Source of the DNA: Candidatus Eiseniibacteriota bacterium
Lineage (GTDB): Bacteria > JAFGKV01
DNA: 18,710 nucleotides
Direction of reading: 5' to 3'
Assembly (NCBI GenBank): GCA_025453925.1
Contig: JALOPK010000086.1
Span: 1 to 18,710 of the forward strand
The position numbers and the translations under genes are program-made. A model generated the notes under the pieces. The model worked only from the letters and a program-made list of their open reading frames with translations, ran no database searches and was not told the origin of the DNA. This document shows positions 5,727 to 13,243 of the stretch, piece by piece (position 1 is the stretch's first letter; the number at the start of each line of letters is the position of its first letter).

Positions 5727-7577
5727 GTGCGCGCCCTGCCGTTCTTGAAAAGCCCGTCCCGGAACCCGGGGCTGCCTATCGCGGCCCGGGCGCTCGCGTT
5801 GGCGTTGTTGGCCGCTCCCGGAGTGTCCGCGCTCTCCTACGTGCAGTCATCGGCTGGACTGACGCCGCCGAACTTCGAGGGGGGGAGAACCGAAGTCGAG
5901 ATGGCCGACATGAACAATGACGGGAACCCGGATCTCGTCTCCATCGGCGACCACGGTTCGCCGAATGTGAATGCCGACGAACATGGGATCATGGTCTGGT
6001 TCGGTGATGGCGCGGGAGGGTGGAGCGTGCATCAGCAGGGCAGCTTCGGCTATGGCGGGGTTGCCGTCGGCGATGTGAACAATGACGGGCTCACGGATGT
6101 GGGCTACGGGATGCACCACGACTACTCCGGCACCGATTTCGGTGATCAGCTCATCGAGGTCGCCCTTGGCGACGGTTCAGGGATGAACTGGCTGCCGTGG
6201 GACGACGGGCTGGCGACCAATGGTGAGACGTGGGGCATGTTCTGTACCGACTTCGCCGATGTGGACGTTGATGGCGACCTGGATCTCGTGTCCAACTCGT
6301 TCGGCTCTGGCGCCGGCATCCATGTCTATCTGAATCAGGGGGATGGCACCTGGGTTCAGTCGTTCGGTTTCGTGGGCGGCAATTCCGACATGGACATCGT
6401 GTTCGGTGATGTGAACGGCGACGGCTTCGCGGACTTCGCGGCCGCCCACGCCAATGGGACCGTCTACCTGGGGGACGGGACCGGTGGGTTCACCGTGATT
6501 GACGGCAATCTGCCCGGCACGGCATGGTCCCGGGGAGGAGGCGATCTGGGCGATGTCGATGGCGACGGCGCCGACGAACTCTCGTTCTGCACGAGTTCCA
6601 ACGGGGTCGCCGTGTGGAAGCGTCTCGATGGGAATGCGTGGGTCAGTCTGTCGGGCACGTTGCCGGCCAGCGGCGGGTACGCTTTCACGCAGCTGTGCGA
6701 CATGAACGCCGATGGTATGGTGGACCTCATTGCGTACGGCGGAGGTCAGGCGAGGGTGTGGACTGGTGACGGAGCCGGAGGATGGCTCGAGGCCGCGTCG
6801 TTCACCACGCCGACTCCGAGTTCGGCTCAGTCGTTCCGCGTTGGCGCCGACTGCGACCACAACGGCCACCCGGATATCGTCCTGGTGGCCGAAGAAGGAT
6901 CGTGGCCCAGCTATCGGAATCGCCTCCGGTTCTACAAGGAAGCGTCGCCCGCGACCGATGTGACCATCATGGCAGTTCAGCCGGGCCCCAAGCGTCTCCT
7001 GATCGGCGGGTCCGTGCAAACGATCGGATGGCTGAGCGCCGTTCCCGATGAAGGCCCGGTGGAGGTTGACCTCCGCCTCTCCACAATGGGCGCCGAGGGG
7101 CCGTGGTTGCCGGTGGCCGACTCAGTGCCGAACAATGGCAGCCATCAATGGATTGTGCCCGACGGACTTACGAGCTCGCGGTGCTGGATCCGCTACACGT
7201 TGCGGGCCGGCGGGCACGAGACGAGCTGCGTGTCCCGGGGACCATTCACCATCGTGCCCTCGCCGGGCTGCAAGGATCCTCAGGTGCTGGTGGACGTTCA
7301 GGCAGGACAACTCGTCCTGTCGTGGGCTCCCATCGCGGGGATCGCCGAGTACAATGTGTACCGTGGAACCGCCGCATTCTTCGGTCCTGACACCGTCTCA
7401 TTCACCAACCGGGTTGCCGTGCTGGACAGCCTGCAGACGGCCTTCTCCAGCCCGGAGGGTGTGGGCGATCCCGACGTGAGTGTCTTCTACCGAATCACGA
7501 CGGTCGGCGAGGAGGGCGATGAACTCGGCCGGTCGCAGCCCGCGGGCGAGGTTGACCTTCCGGCCCAGATACCGTAG
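5727..7577 (+). CDS. Secreted FG-GAP/VCBS seven-bladed propeller with KNH-like and FN3-like domains
   Basis: This is a 616-residue exported protein. The start is GTG at 5727 because AAGGAGG lies five bases upstream and a signal peptide follows directly (hydrophobic 17-31, predicted cleavage after VSA at 33-35). Seven calcium-binding-type FG-GAP repeats follow: DMNNDGNPD (61), DVNNDGLTD (116), DVDVDGDLD (178), DVNGDGFAD (228), DVDGDGADE (276), DMNADGMVD (325) and a degenerate DCDHNGHPD (375). That is the number for one integrin-alpha-like seven-bladed propeller (about 52-405). Residues 412-510 resemble the Kre9/KNH Ig-like domain. Residues 515-616 form an FN3-like module (SWAPIAGIAEYNVYRG) ending in AGEVDLPAQIP. 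The role is probably a cell-surface or extracellular binding protein; ligand unknown. The open frame continues upstream to 5520, but that part is leader DNA. Confidence 0.88.
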   Translation: MRALPFLKSPSRNPGLPIAARALALALLAAPGVSALSYVQSSAGLTPPNFEGGRTEVEMADMNNDGNPDLVSIGDHGSPNVNADEHGIMVWFGDGAGGWSVHQQGSFGYGGVAVGDVNNDGLTDVGYGMHHDYSGTDFGDQLIEVALGDGSGMNWLPWDDGLATNGETWGMFCTDFADVDVDGDLDLVSNSFGSGAGIHVYLNQGDGTWVQSFGFVGGNSDMDIVFGDVNGDGFADFAAAHANGTVYLGDGTGGFTVIDGNLPGTAWSRGGGDLGDVDGDGADELSFCTSSNGVAVWKRLDGNAWVSLSGTLPASGGYAFTQLCDMNADGMVDLIAYGGGQARVWTGDGAGGWLEAASFTTPTPSSAQSFRVGADCDHNGHPDIVLVAEEGSWPSYRNRLRFYKEASPATDVTIMAVQPGPKRLLIGGSVQTIGWLSAVPDEGPVEVDLRLSTMGAEGPWLPVADSVPNNGSHQWIVPDGLTSSRCWIRYTLRAGGHETSCVSRGPFTIVPSPGCKDPQVLVDVQAGQLVLSWAPIAGIAEYNVYRGTAAFFGPDTVSFTNRVAVLDSLQTAFSSPEGVGDPDVSVFYRITTVGEEGDELGRSQPAGEVDLPAQIP

Positions 7578-7745
7578 CCAGTCACCGCATGTCACGACGG
7601 GTCTTCGCGTCCCGTTGCGGACCGCAGGCCGGAGGAGGGCGGGACTACACTCCGGCTGCGCCGGCGGATCACACCACTGATATGCGCGCCGCCTCTCGGC
7701 GGTGCATGATCCTTTGTACCCAGAATCCCGCCCCCTGAACCTCCC
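7578..7745. terminator. Convergent intergenic region with two GC hairpins
   Basis: Between two converging stop codons lie CCGGCTGCGCCGG (7652-7664, 5-bp stem) and a longer hairpin at 7686-7705, GCGCCGCC-TCTC-GGCGGTGC, with an 8-bp stem including one G-U. Neither is followed by a clean T-tract; ATGATCCTTTG follows the second on the plus strand. A bidirectional terminator function is likely from position, but the sequence evidence is modest. Confidence 0.45.
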
Positions 7746-8492
7746 CTATTCGGGTCGCACGCGCGGAGCGATTCCCAGGATCGTGGCCAGATTGGCGCCC
7801 GGGTCGACATGGGCCTCGATCTTGCCCGGCACCTTGGTCGTGAGCAGCGTCGTGACGCCCGGCCCATGGCCGGACGTGTAGCAGTCGGAGTGCACCACGA
7901 TCCCGATGGACACGGCGCCCTGCTTGTAGATGCGGCCGAACGTGTGATCGGTGTCCAGCACGGCCACGAAGTCGCCGAACCGAAGATCCGCCAGCCCGTA
8001 CTCCTCCACGGTCTGCTCGTCGAAAAGCTGGATGTCGTAATCACCGGTCCACGTCTGCTCCGAGCCCAGGCCCGATCCCATGATCTTGCCCGGCACCATC
8101 TTGGCAACCCCGATCCGCAGACACCCGTCGCGTTCCTCGATGGGCATCCGGTGCAGGAGCCCGGGCACGCCGCGATCGCCCTTGGCATCACCTGTCACGA
8201 TGGTGGCGACATTGCCGATGCACGCCAGGGCGTTGTAGGCCCGGTTGTAGGCGTCCGCGTAGCCTTCGGCCTTGTCGGTGTTCATGGTGGACACCCCTGG
8301 CTCGACATGGTCCGCCGCCAGCCCAACACAGACGTCGCCGATACGCTTGTTGTACGTGATCCCGCCGACGCCGGGCAGCAGCAGCACCTCCCCGTCGTGG
8401 CCCAGCACAAAGGGGCGTGAGCCTTTCACCGGGTGAGAGACTTTTCCCATGACTGAGAGTATCACAAGGTCAGGTTCATTTGTTCGAAGCAT
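7746..8492 (-). CDS. DUF4438 family protein
   Basis: This 248-residue soluble protein matches my recollection of the DUF4438 family (Thermotoga TM1086-like), whose biochemical function is not established. The family-like conserved blocks are GVGGITYN (41-48), DHVEPGVS (61-68), NALACIGN (87-94), TGDAKG (100-105) and, near the C-terminus, a VVHSDCYTSGHGPGV segment. ATG at 8490-8492 is preferred over the GTG three codons upstream because GGAG lies eight bases before it. Length is close to full size. It has no signal peptide or membrane segment. The gene is transcribed in the same direction as the ABC operon upstream, but a strong hairpin in the 167-bp gap makes it likely to be a separate unit. 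I see no convincing promoter in the gap. Confidence 0.8.
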   Translation of the reverse strand: MLRTNEPDLVILSVMGKVSHPVKGSRPFVLGHDGEVLLLPGVGGITYNKRIGDVCVGLAADHVEPGVSTMNTDKAEGYADAYNRAYNALACIGNVATIVTGDAKGDRGVPGLLHRMPIEERDGCLRIGVAKMVPGKIMGSGLGSEQTWTGDYDIQLFDEQTVEEYGLADLRFGDFVAVLDTDHTFGRIYKQGAVSIGIVVHSDCYTSGHGPGVTTLLTTKVPGKIEAHVDPGANLATILGIAPRVRPE

Positions 8493-8618
8493 CCGAAGCA
8501 CTCCAGTCCATCAAGTGGCGCCGCGCAGGCGAATCGCGCGCGGCAGGGAGGACGGCGTTCCGGCGAGCACTCCCGCTGTCCACGCGGGGCATCCTCCGGA
8601 CGCGCACACCACACGGCA

Positions 8619-8646
8619 GGAGCCCCGGCAGCGCCGCCGGGGCTCC
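8619..8646 (-). terminator. Hairpin terminator of the ABC-transporter operon
   Basis: GGAGCCCCGGC (8619-8629) and GCCGGGGCTCC (8636-8646) form a perfect 11-bp stem around a 6-base loop, 13 bp past the DUF4340 stop codon. In the minus direction the stem is followed by a G/T-rich stretch rather than a pure T-tract, so termination may be incomplete. Confidence 0.65.
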
Positions 8647-8659
8647 CGCCAAACGAAAC

Positions 8660-9682
8660 CTATTCTCTTGCGGGCTCTCGGGGAAGCGGGATAGGAGCCG
8701 CAACGGAATCCGTCGGAGCCTTCATGGAGTCCGGGGGCGCGGGGGGGGGCTCCAGAATCTCGTCTGCGGTCTTCGTCAGCGTCTCGATACGGTACGAACC
8801 AATCTCGTAGACCCACCTGCGACCATCGAGGCGTGCGAACCGGCGCCCCTCTGTCTGGGCGGTATCGCCCACGGAAATGGTGTGGTCCGTGCCGTTCTTG
8901 AACACGAGGTTGACTCGGAGGTAGGGATTCTCGAATCCACGGTCCTCCGCGCCGCCGGAGGTCACCTCATCAGCCCGGAAGTTGCTCAGCGTGTTGACCA
9001 GCCGGGATGCGAAATCCTTCTTCAGCATTCCCTGCTTGGGCGCGAGCATCTCCCAGTTCCCATCGTCCTTCGCCTGGAGCGTCATGACGCTGTCGGCGCG
9101 GCTGATCTCGATCTTCGTGATCTCTTCCTTCGGCACACGGATGATGAACATGTCCCGCATGCCCCGCGACGGGCGGTCGAATTGATTCTTGATGCGGTCG
9201 CCGACGACGTACACCGCATCCCCCGCCCGGGGCCGGACATAGTTCGTCGCGTAGTCGCTGCCGCTCTTGCCGATCACGAAATCGGCGAGAACGGAGCTGT
9301 CCGCCGCCATGATCGTGACCATGGCGCCCGTGGAATCAACCTGGAAGATGTCCTGCTTCTCGGGGTTGGAGGAGATCATGTCCTTGGTGGTCGCTGACCG
9401 GGTGGCCGCGAGCGCTTTGTTGACGCCCGCGGTGTCGGCGGGAAACCTCGAACCTTCTGTGTCGCCGGCGACCAGCCACTCCTCGCCCTCCTTCCAGAGG
9501 GTGAGATCGTTGCGACCGTCAACGACGATTCTGGCGGGCTCTTTGGAGAGAAGCCCGGGGAACAGGGCCGAGCCCTTGGCGGCGCTCGTGCCCGGCTGCT
9601 TGAATGGGTTCGCCACCAGGAGCAGGACCACAACGAGGACTGCCAGCGTGGCGATCAGGACGGAGAATTCTCTGTTCTTCAT
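8660..9682 (-). CDS. DUF4340 membrane-anchored protein of the Gld-type ABC system
   Basis: This 340-residue protein has one N-terminal membrane anchor (residues 7-24) and a long extracytoplasmic part with duplicated beta-rich DUF4340 segments: RIVVDGRNDLTLWKEGEEWLV and the later EITKIEISRADSVMTLQ...NWEML block, each reading as 'hydrophobic strand, small loop, W'. A Pro/Ala-rich tail (about 311-340) is probably disordered. The start is ATG at 9680-9682, overlapping the GldG-like stop by 4 bp, with a G-rich site just upstream. DUF4340 genes commonly follow GldG-like genes in many phyla. The protein is presumed to be an extracytoplasmic partner of the exporter; no enzymatic motif is seen. It is last gene of the operon and ends in TAG. 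Confidence 0.85.
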   Translation of the reverse strand: MKNREFSVLIATLAVLVVVLLLVANPFKQPGTSAAKGSALFPGLLSKEPARIVVDGRNDLTLWKEGEEWLVAGDTEGSRFPADTAGVNKALAATRSATTKDMISSNPEKQDIFQVDSTGAMVTIMAADSSVLADFVIGKSGSDYATNYVRPRAGDAVYVVGDRIKNQFDRPSRGMRDMFIIRVPKEEITKIEISRADSVMTLQAKDDGNWEMLAPKQGMLKKDFASRLVNTLSNFRADEVTSGGAEDRGFENPYLRVNLVFKNGTDHTISVGDTAQTEGRRFARLDGRRWVYEIGSYRIETLTKTADEILEPPPAPPDSMKAPTDSVAAPIPLPREPARE

Positions 9683-11280
9683 GCTGCACCCCCGGTCTTT
9701 GCTTCCGCCAGCCTCTTGATCCTGGATCCCGCGAGCCATCGCGCGAGGCCGACAACTATGATGAGAAGCGGCAGAAGCCCAACTCCCAGCAACCGGGTGA
9801 GTCGCTTCGTGCCCTCCGAGATTTCCTTGATGGGACGGTCGCTGGCTTCACGGCTTCGAATCCCGATGAGTTCGTCGCCCAACGACATCCAGTCTACCGC
9901 ATTGAGCAGGAACGTCATGTTACCCGGCACCTGCTGGTCAATGCAGAAGTATGTGGAGCCCAGCAGCACGATCTGCGTCGGCTCGCTCAGATCCCTGCGG
10001 CCTGCCGAGTCGATGGGGGCGGCGCCGCTGTCCGCGGGCACCGGGATCGGCTTGCCGGCGAAGAAGCTCGGGAAAACGCCGTTGAGGGCGTAGACGAGCC
10101 CGCGTGACCTGAGTTCCTCGGGCTTGGGATTCCACTGCTGCTGCGGATTCAGGTTCATGAAATCCGTGGTGGTCCAGCTCGCCGGCGATGAACTGGCGAG
10201 CAGAGTCACCTCGACGGAATCGGGGGGATTGCTCACGGCCTCGAAAGACCTCGTCCACGGGAGCGAGATCGTCTCCAGCTTGGAGACGATCGGGTGTTCC
10301 GTGTTGAACCCCTGCTTCACGACCTTGGGCCAGAGATAGTAATTCGACATGAAGCGGAAGAACCCGCTGGCGAACGACGCGACCGCGGCAACCCTGTCTG
10401 CGACCAGGTCGCTGTTGCAGCGGATGCCGTAGCGGGTCATCATGTCCTCCAGGCCGGAAGACATGCGCGATCCCTGCAGCACGCCGCCCTGCAGCTCGAG
10501 CACATCCAGCATGGCGAGGACGTTGCCTCCGCGCATGATGAATTGGTCGATCCGATACTTCTCGGGATCTTTCAGATCCTTCGGTCCCAGCAAGACGAGT
10601 GTCGAGATGTCGTCGGCGATGGCCTTCTTGCCCCCATCCAGATCGACGATCTGCACGTCATACTGCTTTCTCAGGGCGCGCTGCATCTCCGAGTAGCGAC
10701 CATCGAGATCCTCGCGGGAGTAACGGGTGAGAATGCCCAGTTTGGGGCTCTCGTCCCGCGTGACCTTCAGAATCGACGCCACCAGCTCATACTCCAGCCC
10801 CCACGGGCCCTGCACGACGGGCAGCACTTCATGGCGATCCTCATAGAGCACCGCCATGCCAAGGTAGACATTGGCAACCTCGCGCTTGTCCTTCTGGATC
10901 ACGTCAAGCTGCACCTGGGGAATCCCCAGAGTGCGAAGCTTGTTCTCCTGCTCGGGCGAGGCGGCCGGGTCCTCCCACTGAACCCGCAGGTTCCCCCTGC
11001 CGAAGGCCGAGAACTCATCCAGCAGGTCTGCCACGCTCTTGGGCAGGCTTGCCATGTAAGAGGGAAGTTCCTTGGAGAAGTAGACCTTGATGTTCACCAC
11101 GTCGTCCAGATCCCGAAGCATCTTCTTCGTGGACGGGCTGATGGTGTACTCCTTGTTCTCCGTCAGATCGAGGCGGGCGAATACTCTGTCTGAGATCAGG
11201 TTCACCACCGCGATGATGAGCAGAAGGAGAACGGAGAGCGCGACGATGGTGGAACCGGAGCGAACGTTTCGTGCAACCAT
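9679..11280 (-). CDS. GldG-like ABC-transporter auxiliary protein
   Basis: This 533-residue protein has one transmembrane helix at each end (about 11-31 and 496-517) and a large extracytoplasmic region between them. That is the architecture of the ABC-type uncharacterized transport (GldG) family. The N-terminal part carries the typical LDLTENKEYTISPST sequence (37-51), then a thioredoxin-like half (VVNIKVYFSKELPSYM) and a second half resembling a glutamine-amidotransferase/DUF4350-like fold (LVLLGPKDLKDPEKYRIDQF). It is expected to work with the ATPase and permease encoded upstream. The start has GGAGG six bases before ATG and lies 3 bp past the permease stop; its stop overlaps the next start. 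In Bacteroidetes GldG serves gliding, but the same cassette occurs in non-gliding phyla, so no motility role is claimed. Confidence 0.88.
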   Translation of the reverse strand: MVARNVRSGSTIVALSVLLLLIIAVVNLISDRVFARLDLTENKEYTISPSTKKMLRDLDDVVNIKVYFSKELPSYMASLPKSVADLLDEFSAFGRGNLRVQWEDPAASPEQENKLRTLGIPQVQLDVIQKDKREVANVYLGMAVLYEDRHEVLPVVQGPWGLEYELVASILKVTRDESPKLGILTRYSREDLDGRYSEMQRALRKQYDVQIVDLDGGKKAIADDISTLVLLGPKDLKDPEKYRIDQFIMRGGNVLAMLDVLELQGGVLQGSRMSSGLEDMMTRYGIRCNSDLVADRVAAVASFASGFFRFMSNYYLWPKVVKQGFNTEHPIVSKLETISLPWTRSFEAVSNPPDSVEVTLLASSSPASWTTTDFMNLNPQQQWNPKPEELRSRGLVYALNGVFPSFFAGKPIPVPADSGAAPIDSAGRRDLSEPTQIVLLGSTYFCIDQQVPGNMTFLLNAVDWMSLGDELIGIRSREASDRPIKEISEGTKRLTRLLGVGLLPLLIIVVGLARWLAGSRIKRLAEAKTGGAA

Positions 11281-11283
11281 GTC

Positions 11284-12000
11284 CTACCTCCACTTCCGGC
11301 TTTCGATCGACCGCACGTTCAGATACAGGAAAAACCCGATGATGGAGAGGTAGTAGATCAGATCCCGGCTGTCGATCACGCCTCTGCCGATGCTCTCGAA
11401 GTGCGTGCCGAGGCTGACATACTCGAACACCGAGGCGACGGCAGTCGGCACAGAGTAAAGCACGATGTCGGAACCGATCATGTAGAGCGCGAACACGATG
11501 ACCACGCCCAGAATGAAGGCGACGATCTGGTTCTGCGTCAGGCTGGACACGAAGACCCCCACGGCCAGATAGGCCGCCCCGAGGAGAATGGCGGCGAGGT
11601 AGCCGCCCGCCACGGGACCGAAGTCAAGATTGCCCAGGAGGCTCACGATCAGAGGGATCGGGAAGGTGAGCGCCAGCGCGAGCACCAGAAGTCCCAGTGC
11701 CGCGAGGAACTTCCCAAGCACGGCCTCCACGTCCCTGACGGGGAGGGTCATCAGGAGTTCCATGGTGCCGACCTTCTTCTCTTCTGCCCACAACCGCATG
11801 GTGATGGCCGGAACGAAGAATAGATAGACCCAGGGCATGATGTCGAACATGAGACGCATGGAGGCCTGGCCGTTAAGGAAGAACACCCGGAAGAACAGCC
11901 AGCTGGTGAGAAGCAGGTAGATCACGAGAAACACGTAGGCGATGAGGGAGTTGAAGTACCCCTGGAACTCCCTGCGCGCGATCGCGGTGACGTTCCTCAT
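11284..12000 (-). CDS. ABC-2 type permease, GldF-like
   Basis: This 238-residue permease has six predicted membrane helices: about 16-41, 54-71, 92-118, 127-150, 158-175 and 214-232. It has the ABC-2 layout, including the amphipathic start RNVTAIARREFQGYF and the cytoplasmic coupling stretch RLWAEEKKVGTMELLMTLPV (69-88) found in GldF and related permeases. It should form the membrane pore with the ATPase encoded just upstream; the 4-bp ATGA overlap couples their translation. The likely active form is a dimer of permeases with two ATPases. The cargo is unknown. The length is normal for the family and no damage is visible. The family-level call is firm; the GldF assignment rests on the whole gene order. 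Confidence 0.88.
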   Translation of the reverse strand: MRNVTAIARREFQGYFNSLIAYVFLVIYLLLTSWLFFRVFFLNGQASMRLMFDIMPWVYLFFVPAITMRLWAEEKKVGTMELLMTLPVRDVEAVLGKFLAALGLLVLALALTFPIPLIVSLLGNLDFGPVAGGYLAAILLGAAYLAVGVFVSSLTQNQIVAFILGVVIVFALYMIGSDIVLYSVPTAVASVFEYVSLGTHFESIGRGVIDSRDLIYYLSIIGFFLYLNVRSIESRKWR

Positions 12001-12941
12001 TGCTCCTCCTTCTCCCCGATGGTGAGTTCATAGAAGACCTGCTCCAGGCTGGCCGACTCCGCCTTGAGCTCCCGGAGGGTCCACCCGGCGCGAACCGCAG
12101 CCGCGAAGACCCGCTCGGCGACGGCCTTGCCGTCGGTGACCGCCAGCTCAAGTCTGGAAAACGAGTCCTCGGCGCCCGCCACAGTGACGCTCTTGACGCC
12201 ATCGAGGGCGGCGAGTCCCTGGCGGATCTCGTCCGCGGGGCCGCGAGCCTCGACCACCAGCAGGGCGGTGCCGGTGGCACGACGGGAGAGCTCCTGCGGG
12301 GAACCGTCCGCCACCAGTTCAGCATTGCGCATGATGATCACGCGGTTGCATGTGGCCTGCACTTCAGGCAGGATATGGGTGGAGAGGATGACCGTCTTCT
12401 CACGCCCGATCTCGCGAATGATCGTGCGGATCTCCTTGATCTGGTTCGGATCCAGACCGGTGGTCGGCTCGTCGAGAATGAGCACTTCCGGTTCATGAAT
12501 GAGGGTCTGGGCAAGACCGACTCTCTGCTGATAACCCTTGGACATCTCGCCGATCCGCTTGTGCAGCACGCCCGTCAGGCCGCAGGTTTCGACCACGCGT
12601 TCGACGCGCGCCTTCCGTTGCGAGGTGGGAATCCCCCGCACGCGGGAGAGGAAGTCAAGATACGCGAGCGGGAACATCTCCTTGTAGAGCGGAGCATTCT
12701 CGGGCAGGTAGCCGATGCGCTTGCGGACCTCCAGTGAGTCCGTATGCACATCGTACCCGGCGACCGTGGCCGTGCCCTCATCGGCAGGCATGTAGCAGGT
12801 GAGGATACGCATGGTCGTGGTCTTTCCCGCGCCATTCGGGCCGAGGAGCCCGAGCACCTCGCCCTTGGGCACGGAGAAGTTCACGTTTCGTACGGCCACG
12901 GTCGGGCCGAACCGTTTGGTGATGTTGCAGACTTCAATCAT
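11997..12941 (-). CDS. ABC transporter ATP-binding protein, GldA-like
   Basis: This 314-residue ATPase powers the ABC-2 permease encoded next. Visible motifs are Walker A GPNGAGKTT (34-42), the YLPENAPLY Q-loop region (78-86) typical of ABC-2 exporters, signature MSKGYQQRV (133-141), Walker B VLILDEPTTGLD (153-164) and the H-loop histidine H189 in LSTHI. The C-terminal ~80 residues form the regulatory extension usual in this class, ending in SLEQVFYEL. The start is ATG at 12939-12941, with GGAGG ten bases upstream; the frame is open further upstream, but that translation is not protein-like. It is first gene of a four-gene operon with 4-bp overlaps or 3-bp gaps, so all four products should be made in a coordinated way. 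Confidence 0.93.
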   Translation of the reverse strand: MIEVCNITKRFGPTVAVRNVNFSVPKGEVLGLLGPNGAGKTTTMRILTCYMPADEGTATVAGYDVHTDSLEVRKRIGYLPENAPLYKEMFPLAYLDFLSRVRGIPTSQRKARVERVVETCGLTGVLHKRIGEMSKGYQQRVGLAQTLIHEPEVLILDEPTTGLDPNQIKEIRTIIREIGREKTVILSTHILPEVQATCNRVIIMRNAELVADGSPQELSRRATGTALLVVEARGPADEIRQGLAALDGVKSVTVAGAEDSFSRLELAVTDGKAVAERVFAAAVRAGWTLRELKAESASLEQVFYELTIGEKEEQ

Positions 12942-13243
12942 CGCAGAAGCACCTCCATGCCGTGAATGGCCGGCGCAGACCGACGACCTTCCGGGAGCCG
13001 ATGGTCCACGCAGGCAGTTCTCAGGCGGTTGCGCAACATGTGGTTTGACCTGCGGCGCAGCATTGACGCCGGTCATCGGTGCAGCGGCTTTCGAGTGAAC
13101 AACACCGCTCACGCCCCGGAGTTCCGTGCTGCTGAACAGAACGGGTGTCTTGCAGACGGAGACTCGAGCCCCCTAAGTTAGGGCTTGCACCGTGTTTCTC
13201 CAGTCTTCCGTGGTGTACCCCGACTCCAGACCCGGACCTGCCA
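12942..13243. other. 302-bp divergent intergenic region
   Basis: This lies between the divergent ABC operon and the acyl-CoA synthetase-like gene. Open frames crossing it are N-terminal extensions with no Shine-Dalgarno support. It contains a 10-bp palindrome GTTGCGCAAC (13028-13037), a pair of direct TTGAC repeats about 20 bp apart near 13046 and 13067, and the promoter-like dyad at 13150-13183. I could not find a convincing promoter for the minus-strand operon. Confidence 0.5.
13150..13183 (+). promoter_or_regulatory. Possible promoter with palindromic -10 region
   Basis: TTGCAG (13150-13155) and TAAGTT (13174-13179) are spaced by 18 bp. The -10-like element sits inside a palindrome, CCCTAA-G-TTAGGG (13171-13183), which could be an operator blocking the promoter. 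If correct, the leader before the GTG at 13244 is about 55-60 bases. Confidence 0.35.

Noticed and set aside
10294-11193. 299-codon plus-strand open frame opposite the GldG-like gene
   Set aside because: Composition (His/Arg/Gln/Leu-rich) is typical of an antisense frame, and the minus-strand gene is firmly assigned.
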